NCBI GenBank assembly: GCA_963735465.1
Contig: CAVTLA010000002.1
Span: forward strand, 62,001 to 126,000
DNA length: 64,000 nt
Origin: DASZHJ01 sp963735465
GTDB lineage: Bacteria > Pseudomonadota > Alphaproteobacteria > ATCC43930 > CGMCC-115725
Direction: 5' to 3'
The translations under genes were made by a program, and so were the position numbers. Positions 53,149 to 63,098 of the stretch are shown here, piece by piece (positions within the stretch are counted from its first letter, which is position 1; each line of letters starts with the position of its first letter). The notes below the pieces were generated by a model that saw only the letters and a list, made by a program, of their open reading frames with translations, was not told the origin of the DNA and searched no databases.

Positions 53149-54005
53149 GCTACCGCCGGCACGCCGATCGGGAGACGGTGCGCCATACCGACGATTGGCT
53201 GATGACCTATGCCGACATGATCACGCTATTGCTGTGCTTCTTCGCGATCTTCCTTTCCGTCTCGACCCCGCGAAGGGACGTGCCGCAGAAGCTGGTGGTC
53301 GCGCAGTCGATCCCGCTGCCGGCGCAGCGAGCGGGCGTCGTGGACGACGACCGGCCCGTTCGGGCCGCCGCTCCGGTGCCGGAAGCCGCTACCGTCGCGC
53401 CGGCCACCAGAGTGGAGGAACCGCCGGCCGCAAAGGCCGCCGCCATCGCCGAGGTGCCCAGCCGCACCGCGCCCGACACCAGTCCTATCTCGCCGCCCGA
53501 GATCCTCCAGAGCCTCAAGACCGAGGGCGCGGCCAGGATCGAGCAGGAGGGCGACCGGATCACGACGCTGGAGATCAACAGCGCCGCATTCTTCGACAGC
53601 GGTTCGGCGACCCTGAGCAGCGCCGGCGAAACCATTCTTCGCGCGATATCCGCCAAACTCAAATGGGACGAGCTCCGGGATTATCGGATCACCGTCGAGG
53701 GCCACACGGACGACTCGCCCATCAGCACCGCGCGGTTCCCATCCAACTGGGAGCTTTCGACGGCACGGGCCTCGGCGGTGGTGCATTTCTTTCTGGACCA
53801 GGGCATTCCCGCCCGGAAGCTCCGCGCCGCCGGCTATGCCGACACCTTCCCCAAGGTGCCGAACCGGGACGCCAACGGCACCGCCATTCCGGCCAACCAG
53901 GCCCAGAACCGCCGCGTCGTCATACAGCTGGAGAAGATCGACAAGGCGGAGCGCGGCTCGGACACAGCCTCGAACGCCCCGATCCCACCGTCGGTACTGC
54001 GCTAG
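53145..54005 (+). CDS. MotB-like OmpA-domain protein
   Basis: 286 residues. A single membrane segment near the N terminus holds the proton-accepting aspartate in DDWLMTYADMITLLLCFF. A Pro/Ala-rich linker (residues 50-120) follows, then an OmpA/MotB peptidoglycan-binding domain (FFDSGSATLSSAGETIL, VEGHTDDSPIS, ANQAQNRRVVIQLE). It pairs with the MotA-like protein, with an ATGA overlap. Together they could be a flagellar stator or another peptidoglycan-anchored energy transducer. Confidence 0.92.
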   Translation: MSYRRHADRETVRHTDDWLMTYADMITLLLCFFAIFLSVSTPRRDVPQKLVVAQSIPLPAQRAGVVDDDRPVRAAAPVPEAATVAPATRVEEPPAAKAAAIAEVPSRTAPDTSPISPPEILQSLKTEGAARIEQEGDRITTLEINSAAFFDSGSATLSSAGETILRAISAKLKWDELRDYRITVEGHTDDSPISTARFPSNWELSTARASAVVHFFLDQGIPARKLRAAGYADTFPKVPNRDANGTAIPANQAQNRRVVIQLEKIDKAERGSDTASNAPIPPSVLR

Positions 54006-54023
54006 GACTCCCGCGCCAGATTT

Positions 54024-55310
54024 CTAGGCGTCCGAAATCGCGTCGGGTCGCGGGCCGCCCGTGGCCCAGTCCAGCAGCTCCACCGTGTGCACGACCGGCA
54101 CGCTGGCGCCGCCGCGGAGCTGGGTCATGCAGCCGACATTGCCGGCGGCGATGATCTCCGGGCGGACCGCGGCGATGTTGCGGAGCTTGCGCGTCTTGAG
54201 GGCGCCGGCGAGCTCCGGCTCCAGCATGTTGTAGCTGCCGGCGGAGCCGCAGCAGAGGTGCCCCTCGGGGATATCGACGACGGCGAAGCCCGCGCGCTGC
54301 AGCAGCTCGCGCGGCACGGCGTGGATGCGCTGGCCGTGCTGCAGGGAGCAGGCGGAGTGATAGGCCACGCGCTGGCCGGTCGCGATCACGGGCGCCGCGA
54401 GTCCGATCTCCTGCATCACCTCGCTGATGTCCCGCGCCAGGGCCGAGATGCGCGCCGCCTTGGCGGCATATTTAGGGTCCGTGCGCAGGAGGAAACCGTA
54501 GTCCTTCACCATGGTGCCGCAGCCGGATGCGTTCACCACGATGGCATCGAGGCCGCCGGCGGCGATCTCGCGGTCCCAGGCATCGACATTGGCGCGCACC
54601 CAGTCGAGAGCATCCTTGCCGAGATGATGGGTGAGCGCGCCGCAGCAGCCGGCGCCCTCGGCCACCACCACATCGCAGCCATGCCGCGTCAGCAGCCGCA
54701 CCGTCGCCTCGTTGATGTCGGGCGCCACCACCTGCTGGACGCAGCCGGCGAGAAGCGCCACGCGCTTGCGCCGGGCGCCCTCGGCGGCAATCACCTGCGG
54801 CCGCTCCACCGGCGCCGGGCTCGGCATCAGGGCCGGTGTCAGGCGCAGCATCGCGCCGAGCCGCCCCGGCAGCAGACGCCCCACCGGCTTGGCGATCAGC
54901 GCCCCCAGCATCAGCCAGCGGAACAGGATCGGTCGCGGCAGCACCGTGGCCAGCAGACTGCGCACGACGCGATCCATGAACGGCCGGCGATAGGTCTTCT
55001 CCACATGGGCCCGGCCGTGATCGACGAGATGCATGTAGTGGACGCCGGAGGGGCAGGTGGTCATGCAGGCGAGGCAGGAGAGGCAGCGGTCGATGTGCTT
55101 GACCACCTTCGGCGCCGCCGGCCGGTTGTTCTCCAGCATCTCCTTGATCAGGTAGATGCGGCCGCGCGGACCGTCGAGCTCGTCGCCCAGCAGCGCATAG
55201 GTCGGGCAGGTCGCATTGCAGAAGCCGCAATGGACGCAGGTGCGCAGGATCTTCTCGGCGTCCCGCGTATCGGGATCGGTGAGCTGCGCCAGCGAGAAGT
55301 GGGTCTGCAT
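54024..55310 (-). CDS. glcF: Glycolate oxidase iron-sulfur subunit
   Basis: 428 residues. Two 4Fe-4S clusters: CVHCGFCNATCPTY and CLSCLACMTTCPSGV. Two CCG-type domains follow (LLAGCVQQVV, GCCGALTHHLG; YHSACSLQHGQ, LCCGSAGSYNML). It transfers electrons from the GlcD/GlcE flavin subunits to the membrane. It ends the glcDEF unit and starts 7 bp after glcE. This gene is intact, unlike its two partners. Confidence 0.96.
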   Translation of the reverse strand: MQTHFSLAQLTDPDTRDAEKILRTCVHCGFCNATCPTYALLGDELDGPRGRIYLIKEMLENNRPAAPKVVKHIDRCLSCLACMTTCPSGVHYMHLVDHGRAHVEKTYRRPFMDRVVRSLLATVLPRPILFRWLMLGALIAKPVGRLLPGRLGAMLRLTPALMPSPAPVERPQVIAAEGARRKRVALLAGCVQQVVAPDINEATVRLLTRHGCDVVVAEGAGCCGALTHHLGKDALDWVRANVDAWDREIAAGGLDAIVVNASGCGTMVKDYGFLLRTDPKYAAKAARISALARDISEVMQEIGLAAPVIATGQRVAYHSACSLQHGQRIHAVPRELLQRAGFAVVDIPEGHLCCGSAGSYNMLEPELAGALKTRKLRNIAAVRPEIIAAGNVGCMTQLRGGASVPVVHTVELLDWATGGPRPDAISDA

Positions 55311-55317
55311 GCCCGCC

Positions 55318-56527
55318 TCAGAGATCCCGGTACATGCGGCCGGGATTGAGGATGCGCTTGGGATCGAAGCTGTCCTTGATGCGCTGGCCCAGCGCCTGCA
55401 GTGCCGGCGGCTGCGGCTCGAAGATCGGGATCTCCCGGCGCAGCGCCTCGGGGGCGCGGATCAAGGTGGCGTGGCCGCCGATCTCCTTGATCGCGGCGCG
55501 GATCGACGGCGGCGCCGCCGTCGGGGGCATCGGCCACCGCGAGCCACAGCAGCCCGCCGCCCCAGTCGTAGAAATAATGCGCATCGAGCGCGCGCGTCAC
55601 CGCGGCAACGACGCCGGGGCCGGCCTGGGGCGCGACCGAGACGCGCCAGATCACGCGCTCGCTTTCGCCGGCATAGGGCGCGATATCCGCCAGGGCGCGC
55701 CAGGGCTGTCGCGCGATTCCGCCTCGCAGCAGCTCCACGGCGCCGAACTCCTGCAATTCCTCCCGGAGCGCCGCCGCCCGGGCTTCCACCGAGGGCGGCG
55801 GGCCCTCGACGCGGATCAGCGTCTTCGCCCGGTCGGCGCCCGAGAGCACGCTGCCCGCGGTCGCCGCCGGCAGATGCGCGGCGCCGCCGGTCTCGTGCGG
55901 GCTGTTGAGGGCGCGGGTCATCGCCGCGACGGCTCTCACATCGTCGAGACCGGAGAGCACGAGCGTTCCCGTCTCCTCCGGCGCCGGCAGCACCTTGACG
56001 CTGACCTCGGTCAGCACCGCGAGCGTGCCGTAGGAGCCCGCCATCAGCTTCGAGAGGTCGTAGCCGGTGACGTTCTTCACCACGCGACCGCCGGACTTGA
56101 ACTGCTCGCCGCGGCCGCTCACGGCGTGGAAGCCCAGGAGATGATCGCGGGCCGCGCCCTGCTTTATCCGGCGCGGACCCGCGAGATTGCAGAGCAGCAC
56201 GCCGCCGAGGGTCTGCTGCTCCGGCGCGGCGCCCATCAGCGGACCCCAGTCGCCGGGCTCGAAGGCCAGCATCTGCTGGGACTGGGCGAGCAGGCGCTCG
56301 ATCTCCGCGAGCGGCGTCGCCGGACCGGCGGTGAGCACCAGCTCCTCGGGCTCATAGCTGCGCACGCCGGCGAAGCCCGTGGTGTCCAGCACGTGCGCCG
56401 CCTCCACCGGCCGGCCGAGGCCGCGCTTGGTGCCGTTGGCGATCACCTCCAGGGCCTGGCCTTCGGCGACGGCCCAGGAGACGAGTTGTGCGAGCTCGCG
56501 GCTATCTGGCGGGCGGAAGCGGGGCAC
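55318..56527 (-). pseudogene. glcE: Glycolate oxidase FAD-binding subunit, frameshifted
   Basis: About 403 residues when joined. FAD-binding domain: LEVIANGTKRGLGRP, LAFEPGDWGPLMG, TLGGVLLCNLAGPRR and VVKNVTGYDLSKLMAGSYGTL. The second frame resumes at PSIRAAIKEIGGHATLIRAPE and ends DPKRILNPGRMY. The break lies at a run of five G (55523-55527, plus strand); with four the frame reads LAVADAPTAAPPSIRAAI. The start is a GTG at 56527, 10 bases after glcD. A homopolymer error is plausible. Confidence 0.87.
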
Positions 56528-56537
56528 GGGCGCGGTC

Positions 56538-58028
56538 TCAGAAGCGGGGGATGTCGGGGAATGCCACCTGGCCGCGGTGGATGTGCACGCGGCCGAGCTC
56601 GGCGCAGCGGTGGAGCTTGGGAAACACCTTGCCGGGATTGAGCAGGCCCTGGGGATCGAAGGCGCATTTGACGCGCATCTGCTGGTCGAGATCGATCTCG
56701 TTGAACATCGTGCCCATGAGGTCGCGCTTCTCGACGCCGACGCCATGCTCGCCGGTCAGCACGCCGCCGACCTCGACGCAGTAGGTGCAGGATATCGGCG
56801 CCGAACAGTTCCGCGCGCTCCAGCTCGCCCTCGACGTTGGCGTCGTAGAGGATGAGCGGATGCAGATTGCCGTCGCCGGCATGGAACACGTTGGCGACCC
56901 TGAGCCCGTGCTTGCCCGAGAGCTCGCGCATGCGCGTCAGCACGTCGGGCAGGCGCTTCCGGGGAATGGTGCCGTCGACGCAGTAGTAGTCCGGCGAGAT
57001 GCGGCCGACCGCGGGAAAGGCGGCCTTGCGTCCGGCCCAGAACGCGAGCCGCTCCTGCTCGTCGGCGCTGACGCGGAGCGAGACCGCCTGGTTCTCGCCG
57101 CGCGATCGCCTCGACGCGGCTCGATGAGATGATCGACCTCCGCCTTCGGCCCGTCGAGCTCGACGATCAGCAGCGCCTCGACGTCGAGCGGATAGCCGGC
57201 ATGGACGAAATCCTCGACGGCGTGGATCGCGGGCTTGTCCATCATCTCCATGCCGCCGGGGATGATGCCGGCGGCGATGATGGCGGCGACGCAGTCGCCG
57301 GCGCTCTCGTTGGTGGGGAAGCCGATGAGGACGGCCCGCGCGGTCGCGGGTTTGGGCAGGATGCGGACGGTGACCTCGGTGACCACGCCCAGCAGCCCCT
57401 CGGATCCCACCATCACGCCCAGCAGGTCATAGCCCTCGGCGTCGAGATGCTTGCCGCCGAGGCGGACGACATCGCCGTCGATGGTCACGATCTCCAGACC
57501 CAGCACGTTGTTGGTGGTGAGGCCGTACTTGAGGCAATGCACGCCGCCGGAATTCTCGGCGATGTTGCCGCCGATGGTGCAGGCGATCTGGCTGGACGGA
57601 TCCGGCGCGTAGTAGAAGCCCGCCCCCTGCACCGCCGTGGTGATGCCGAGATTGGTGACGCCGGGCTGCGTCACCACGCAGCGGTTGGCGTAGTCGATCT
57701 CCAGGATACGGTTGAACTTGCCAAGGCCGAGGACGATGCCGTCGGCGAGCGGCAGGGCGCCGCCGGAGAGCGAGGTGCCGGCGCCGCGCGGCACCACCTT
57801 GATCTCGTTGTCGCGGCAGAAGCGGAGCACCTGCGCCACCTGCTCGGTGGTGGACGGCAGCACCACCAGCAGCGGCAGCTGGCGGTAGGCGGTGAGCCCG
57901 TCGCTCTCGTAGGGCCGCCGCTCCTCCTCCTCGGAGATCACGCCCTCGCCGGGCACGATCCGCCGCAGCGCGGCGGCGATCTCGGCGCGCCGGGCGATCA
58001 CGCCCGCATCGGGCTCCGGCATGCGCAT
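56538..58028 (-). pseudogene. glcD: Glycolate oxidase subunit GlcD, two frameshifts
   Basis: About 496 residues when three frames are joined, close to a normal GlcD. Part one: VVPRGAGTSLSGGALPL, CTIGGNIAENSGGVHCLKYG and VGSEGLLGVVTEVTVRILP, the FAD_binding_4 domain. Part two: NVFHAGDGNLHPLILYD. Part three: CVEVGGVLTGEHGVGVEKRDL and CAFDPQGLLNPGKVFP. Breaks lie near 57095-57125 and 56783-56787 (plus strand). It oxidises glycolate to glyoxylate. The first break cannot be fixed by one simple base change, so several errors may cluster there. Confidence 0.88.
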
Positions 58029-58118
58029 GGCGGTACTCCCATTGCCGCTGCCCCGCTCTCGTCCGGGCAGCTGATCCGGCAGCCGTTATGTAGGCAGAGC
58101 AACCGGCTGCGCGCCAAT

Positions 58119-58147
58119 AAAAAAGCCGCGCCCGGGGACGCGGCTTT
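58119..58147 (-). terminator. Intrinsic terminator, distal copy
   Basis: On the minus strand, AAAGCCGCG ... CGCGGCTTTTTT: a 9-bp stem with a short C/G-rich loop followed by six T residues. It repeats the adjacent terminator almost exactly, 40 bp further from rpmJ. Confidence 0.85.
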
Positions 58148-58158
58148 GGGGCTCTATT

Positions 58159-58187
58159 AAAAAAGCCGCGCCCGGGGGCGCGGCTTT
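58159..58187 (-). terminator. Intrinsic terminator, rpmJ-proximal copy
   Basis: On the minus strand, AAAGCCGCGCC and GGGCGCGGCTTTTTT make a long stem followed by T residues, 30 bp after the rpmJ stop. It and the next copy make a duplicated double terminator. Confidence 0.88.
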
Positions 58188-58217
58188 CCTGGCCTCAGTC
58201 CGGCCGGCGCGGGAGGC

Positions 58218-58343
58218 TCAGCCCTGGCGCGCCTTGTATCGGGGGTTCGTCTTGTTGATGACGTAGACGCGGCCCTTGCGGCGCACGATGCGGCAGTTCT
58301 TGTCGCGCTTCTTGAGCGACTTCAGGGAATTTGCGATCTTCAT
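58218..58343 (-). CDS. rpmJ: 50S ribosomal protein L36 (zinc-free form)
   Basis: 41 residues: begins MKIANSLKSLKKRDKNC, then RIVRRKGRVYVINKTNPRYK and ends ARQG. It is the C-minus form, lacking the CxxC...CxxxxH zinc ribbon; one cysteine remains. An AGAGGTTGGG lies before the ATG at 58343. Followed by a double terminator, so it is a monocistronic unit. The zinc-free form is standard in alphaproteobacteria. Confidence 0.95.
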   Translation of the reverse strand: MKIANSLKSLKKRDKNCRIVRRKGRVYVINKTNPRYKARQG

Positions 58344-58460
58344 GGGCCCAACCTCTCGTCTCATAAGCCACGCGGGGCCCCCGAGGCCCCGCGCGCGGCC
58401 GGACCATAGGGGGCCCCGGCGGCGCTTGTCAACTGCGCCGGAAGTCCATCGGTATCGGCG

Positions 58461-59417
58461 TTATTTCTTCTTCTTGCCCTTGCGCGCCGCGGTCGGCGGC
58501 GGGCTGTTCGGGGCAAGGGCGTAGAGCCGGTACAGCTTGAGGGCGCCGCTGTCGAGGGCGGCGATCGTATACATCCAGGTCTCGGCCTCGTTGATGATGG
58601 CCGCCACGTGCTTGCGCGGCATGCCGCGGAGATCGGCATGCTGCAGCAGCTGCGCCCAGCCTTGCAGGATCAGGCTGCGGTAGCGGGCCGTGGTTTCCTC
58701 GGTAATCCGGATGTCGAAGCCGAGCTTGGTGAGGCAGAGCGTGTACTGCGACAGGGTCCAGAGCTGCGGCGGGGGCGCCGGCTGGCGCCGCTGCCAGGCC
58801 TTGAACTCCGGCTTGTCCGCCGCCTGGGAATCGACGACGAACTCGGTGAGCATGAGCTGGCCGCGCGGCTTCAGGCCGTGCGCCAGCATGGTGAGAAAGC
58901 GCTCCTTGTCCGAGAGCGTATAGGTCGCCTGGCGGCCGAGAATGCAGTCGAGAGCGGCCGGGCGCAGCTCGAAGGTCTCGGGGTCGAAGTGGGTCACCGG
59001 CGCATGCTTGCCCATGCCCTGCAGCGTCGACATCTCCGCGCCGAGCTTGGCGATCTCGGGATCGCGCTCGTAGGCGGTGAGATAGATCTTGAAGGTGCTG
59101 GAGAAGGCGCGGGCCGGGCCGCCGAGGCCCGCCGAGACGTCGAGCATGCTCATGGCGGGGTTGAGGGCGAAGGGCTTCACCAGCTCCAGCACATGCTCCT
59201 CGTTGCCGGGAATATTGAAGCCGGCCCCCCAGAGCCACTGGGCGAGCACCATCTTGTCCAGGGGCGGCTGGTCGGCGCCGTCCACCCGCCGCGTCAGCAG
59301 CAGCGGCTCCTGCTCGGCGACGGCAAGGGTCGGCGCGCCCCCCAGCCAGGACATCAGCCTGGAAAAGAGCGGTGGCCGTTCCACCTGTAGCCGGCTTGCG
59401 ATCGCCTGGGCCGCCAT
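58461..59417 (-). CDS. SAM-dependent methyltransferase
   Basis: 318 residues. The SAM-binding motif MLDVSAGLGGPARAF, then LTAYERDPEIAKLGAEM, LDCILGRQATYTL and LMLTEFVVD resemble phosphoethanolamine or sterol methyltransferases (Methyltransf_11). The C-terminal half has QYTLCLTKLGFDIRITEE. A basic tail (KGKKKK) closes it. The substrate is unknown. The start at 59417 is the first ATG of the open frame; upstream spacing leaves about 315 bp to the next gene. Confidence 0.85.
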   Translation of the reverse strand: MAAQAIASRLQVERPPLFSRLMSWLGGAPTLAVAEQEPLLLTRRVDGADQPPLDKMVLAQWLWGAGFNIPGNEEHVLELVKPFALNPAMSMLDVSAGLGGPARAFSSTFKIYLTAYERDPEIAKLGAEMSTLQGMGKHAPVTHFDPETFELRPAALDCILGRQATYTLSDKERFLTMLAHGLKPRGQLMLTEFVVDSQAADKPEFKAWQRRQPAPPPQLWTLSQYTLCLTKLGFDIRITEETTARYRSLILQGWAQLLQHADLRGMPRKHVAAIINEAETWMYTIAALDSGALKLYRLYALAPNSPPPTAARKGKKKK

Positions 59418-59734
59418 CGGGACTCGAAACTCCTGGGCTGGATCCCTGTCCGGGATGCTTCGCCGCGCGCCGGACCCGGCCGGGGAATGCCCGCCAAAGT
59501 CCTGGATTAGCTCGTCCTTATTTCACCAGAAGAGGGTTACCAGACCCTTGCGATACCAGGACGACTGGCGCGCCGCCGGAGCTGCCCGTCATGGCCTCCA
59601 AGGGCCGGAAAAACCTCGGATATTGCGGATTTCCAAGGCTTCCGGCATGCTGGCCGCCAACCAGGAAATCTCGCCGGGGCCCGGATTCCGGGCCTTGGCG
59701 GACGGTCTCACCGCTCCATCCGCACGAGGACAGC
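59418..59734. other. Divergent intergenic region, methyltransferase / OsmC
   Basis: About 315 bp that should contain both promoters. Open frames crossing it on the plus strand lack coding character. A GAGGA ribosome binding site for the OsmC gene is at about 59726. No motif, repeat or RNA was recognised. Confidence 0.4.
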
Positions 59735-60250
59735 ATGCGTTCCGACGATCTCCGAGCCCTGCAGGCGCCCCTGAAGCAGCGCTACCGGGACGCCCCCGAG
59801 GCGGCCGTCATCACCCTCAAGGCAAAGGGCGAGCTGGGGGACGAGGGCCTCACCTGCAAGGTGGAGACCGGCCGGGCCCTGGTGGAGGCGGGTCTCCATC
59901 CCGCCACCGGTGGCGACGGCATCGCGGCCTGTTCCGGCGACATGCTGCTGGAGGCCCTGGTCGCCTGCGCCGGCGTCACCCTGAAGGCGGTCGCCACCGC
60001 CCTCGACATCGCCGTGGAGAGCGGCACCGTGAGCGCCGAGGGCGATCTGGATTTCCGCGGCACCCTCGGCGTCGCCAAGGATGCGCCAGTCGGCTTTCGG
60101 GCCATTCGCCTCCGCTTCGATCTCAAAACCGCTGCCAGCGCCGAGCAACTGGCCACGCTCATCAAGCTCACCGAGCGATATTGCGTGGTATTTCAGACCA
60201 TTAACAACAAGCCGCAGCTCTCGGTCGAGGTCCGCCCCGCTCTTTCTTGA
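59735..60250 (+). CDS. OsmC family protein
   Basis: 171 residues. OsmC/Ohr fold: DMLLEALVACAGVTLKAVATALDI carries the conserved cysteine, shown by EALVACAGVTLKA, and ERYCVVFQTINNKPQLSVEV holds the second cysteine region. YcfA-like peroxide- or thiol-related roles are known in the family; Ohr members reduce organic hydroperoxides. Which role applies here is not clear. ATG at 59735 with GAGGA 5 bases upstream. Confidence 0.9.
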   Translation: MRSDDLRALQAPLKQRYRDAPEAAVITLKAKGELGDEGLTCKVETGRALVEAGLHPATGGDGIAACSGDMLLEALVACAGVTLKAVATALDIAVESGTVSAEGDLDFRGTLGVAKDAPVGFRAIRLRFDLKTAASAEQLATLIKLTERYCVVFQTINNKPQLSVEVRPALS

Positions 60251-60362
60251 CACACCAGCCATGCAACCTATGGGGATGCATGGGGCCATCCAGTGCCTAA
60301 ATTTCTTTTAAGGATGGTCGGAGAGAGCGCTCACGTGCGCCCGTCTCCAGGTGGAGGCCCTC

Positions 60363-60629
60363 ATGATCCTGTCTCGCGGAATCACGAACCAACTCAACTG
60401 GCGCGAGCGCCTTCTGGCGACATTCATCGTGGCGAGCTTGGCGCTGCCGTTCATTCCGGTTCCCGGCGACGGCACCGCGCACATGAAGGTGACCCGCCAC
60501 GATTCCGTGGAGCCGAAGCCGGTGAAGGTGTCGACGGAAGCACCGCGCAGCGTCTGTGCGGTGCTGGCGTTCTCGCTCGCCTACGAGAACCCCGAGACCG
60601 GCGCCTACACCCGGGTCGCCTGCAAATAA
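60363..60629 (+). CDS. Small exported protein, function unknown
   Basis: 88 residues. An N-terminal basic part and hydrophobic stretch (ERLLATFIVASLALPFIPVPG) look like a signal anchor or signal peptide. The rest (HDSVEPKPVKVSTEAPRSVC, LAYENPETGAYTRVACK) has two cysteines. GGTGGAGG precedes the ATG at 60363; an in-frame GTG at 60351 is an alternative. No family is recognised. Its stop abuts livF convergently. Confidence 0.6.
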   Translation: MILSRGITNQLNWRERLLATFIVASLALPFIPVPGDGTAHMKVTRHDSVEPKPVKVSTEAPRSVCAVLAFSLAYENPETGAYTRVACK

Positions 60630-61338
<709 letters not shown>

Positions 61339-61346
<8 letters not shown>

Positions 61347-62097
61347 GGATCTTCGTGCCTCCGAGATAGACCTCGCGCACTCCGGGATGGGCAGCGATCT
61401 CCGCGGGCGTGCCTTCCGCCAGGATGCGTCCCGCCGCCAGCACGATGATGCGGCTGGCGAAGCGGAAGACGAGATGCATGTCGTGCTCGATGAAGAGCAC
61501 GGCGATATCGGACGGCAGCGCCGCGATCACCTCGAAGAGCTCGGCGCTTTCCGCCGTGGGCACCCCCGCCGCGGGCTCGTCGAGCAGCAGCACCTTGGGC
61601 TTCGCCGCGAGTGCCAGCGCGATCTCCAGGAGGCGCTGACGGCCGTAAGCGAGCTCGCGGGTCGGGCGGTCGCAGTCGTCGACGAGACGGAGCGACGCCA
61701 ATAGCTGATAGGCCTCGTCGATGGCGGCGCGGCAGGAGGTGAGGCGCCGATGCCAGCCGCCCGCGAGACCGAGACGCTCGCAGACCGCGAGCGTCACTGC
61801 CTCGAGCGGCGTCAGCGCCGGAAAGAGCGCGTTGATCTGGAAGGTGCGGGCGAGGCCACGCTTCACCCGGCGGTCGGGATCGAGCGCCGTCACCTCGGCG
61901 CCGCCGAGAAACACGCGGCCGGTATCGGGCCGGAGGATGCCGGTCAGCAGATTGATGAGCGTGGTCTTGCCGGCGCCGTTTGGCCCGATCAGCGCATGGC
62001 GCGCGCCCACGGGAAGCGTGAAGCTCACGGCATCGGCCACGCGCAGCGAGCCGAAGCTGCGACAGAGACCCTCGGCCGCCAGCGCAGGCTCGCTCAT
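61339..62097 (-). CDS. livG: Branched-chain amino acid-type ABC transporter ATP-binding protein
   Basis: 252 residues. Walker A GPNGAGKTT, LARTFQINALFPALT (the LivG-type Q-loop), ELAYGRQRLLEIALALA as a divergent ABC signature (AYGRQ where LSYGxQ is usual), Walker B VLLLDEPAAGV, and IEHDMHLVF. The start at 62097 overlaps the livM stop by 4 bp (ATGA). It pairs with LivF. Confidence 0.95.
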
Positions 62098-63095
62098 TTC
62101 CACCCCGTCAGCCGCGCGCGCAGCGCCTCGAAGCCACCAACGATGCCGCCGGGGAGGAACAGCACCACCGCCACCAGCAACGCGCCCAGCCAGAAGAACC
62201 AGTACTGGGGATTCATGTCGGCGAGCTGATCGCGGGCCACCAGGAAGATGATGGCGCCGACGATGCCGCCGTAGAGCCGCCCGGTGCCGCCCAGCACCAG
62301 CATGATGAGCACATCCGCCGAGCGCTGGAAGCTCACGACCTCGAGCGCCACCGATTGCGTCGTCTGGGCGAGGAGCGCGCCGGCGACGCCGGCGTAGAAG
62401 GCGGCGATGGTGTAGATGACGCGCTGGCGCCGGCGGATCGGCGCGCCCAGCGCCGGCATGCGCGCGGCGTTCTCGCGCATGCCGCGGAGCGACAGGCCGA
62501 AGGGCGAATGGACGATGCGCCGTGCCCCCAGGAACATCAGGAGCAGCACGCCCAGCGCATAGAAATAGGCGGTGCGCCCGTAGAGATCGAAGGTGAAGCG
62601 GCCGAGGAGCGGCCAGACCTCGATCTCGTGCAGCCCGTCGTTGCCGCCGGTGAGCCAGGAGAGGCGGTTCGCGGCTTCCGCCAGCAGCACGCCGACGCCG
62701 AGCGTCACCATCAGCAGCGCGAGCTTGCTCACCCGCACCACCAGGAAGCTGGTGAGCCAGCCCAGGAGCGCCGCCGCGAGGCCTGATATCACCAGCCCCG
62801 AGAACGGCTCGACCCAGCCAAAGCGCACCACCAGGATCGCCGCCGTGTAGGCGCCGACGCCGAAGAATGCCGCATGTCCCAGCGAGATGATGCCGGCATA
62901 ACCGAGAATGAGATCGAGGGAGAGTGCGAAGAGCGCGGCGATCGCCACCTGGCTTGCGAGCGACAGGTATGTGGGCGTCAGCACGTAGGGCAGCAGCATC
63001 GCGAGCCAGAACACCGCCTCGCCCCAGCGCCAGCGCTGCGGCTGGGCGATCAGGCGCTGGGGGTCGACCGCGGCGGTCGGGAGATCGGCGGCCAT
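62094..63095 (-). CDS. livM: Branched-chain amino acid-type ABC transporter permease
   Basis: 333 residues with about nine hydrophobic segments. DLILGYAGIISLGHAAFFGVGAYTAAIL (given as GYAGIISLGHAAFFGVGAY), RGMRENAARMPALG (the EAA-like loop) and LVLGGTGRLYGGIVGAIIF are LivM hallmarks. It forms the inner-membrane channel with LivH, which it follows by 3 bp. Confidence 0.95.
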   Translation of the reverse strand: MAADLPTAAVDPQRLIAQPQRWRWGEAVFWLAMLLPYVLTPTYLSLASQVAIAALFALSLDLILGYAGIISLGHAAFFGVGAYTAAILVVRFGWVEPFSGLVISGLAAALLGWLTSFLVVRVSKLALLMVTLGVGVLLAEAANRLSWLTGGNDGLHEIEVWPLLGRFTFDLYGRTAYFYALGVLLLMFLGARRIVHSPFGLSLRGMRENAARMPALGAPIRRRQRVIYTIAAFYAGVAGALLAQTTQSVALEVVSFQRSADVLIMLVLGGTGRLYGGIVGAIIFLVARDQLADMNPQYWFFWLGALLVAVVLFLPGGIVGGFEALRARLTGWK

Positions 63096-63098
63096 CCT

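Noticed and set aside
52270..54005. Reading the MotA/MotB-like pair as a Zorya-type defence system
   Set aside because: ZorAB would be expected with ZorC/ZorD or ZorE genes. The neighbours are a PiT transporter and glcF, so there is no support for a defence island.
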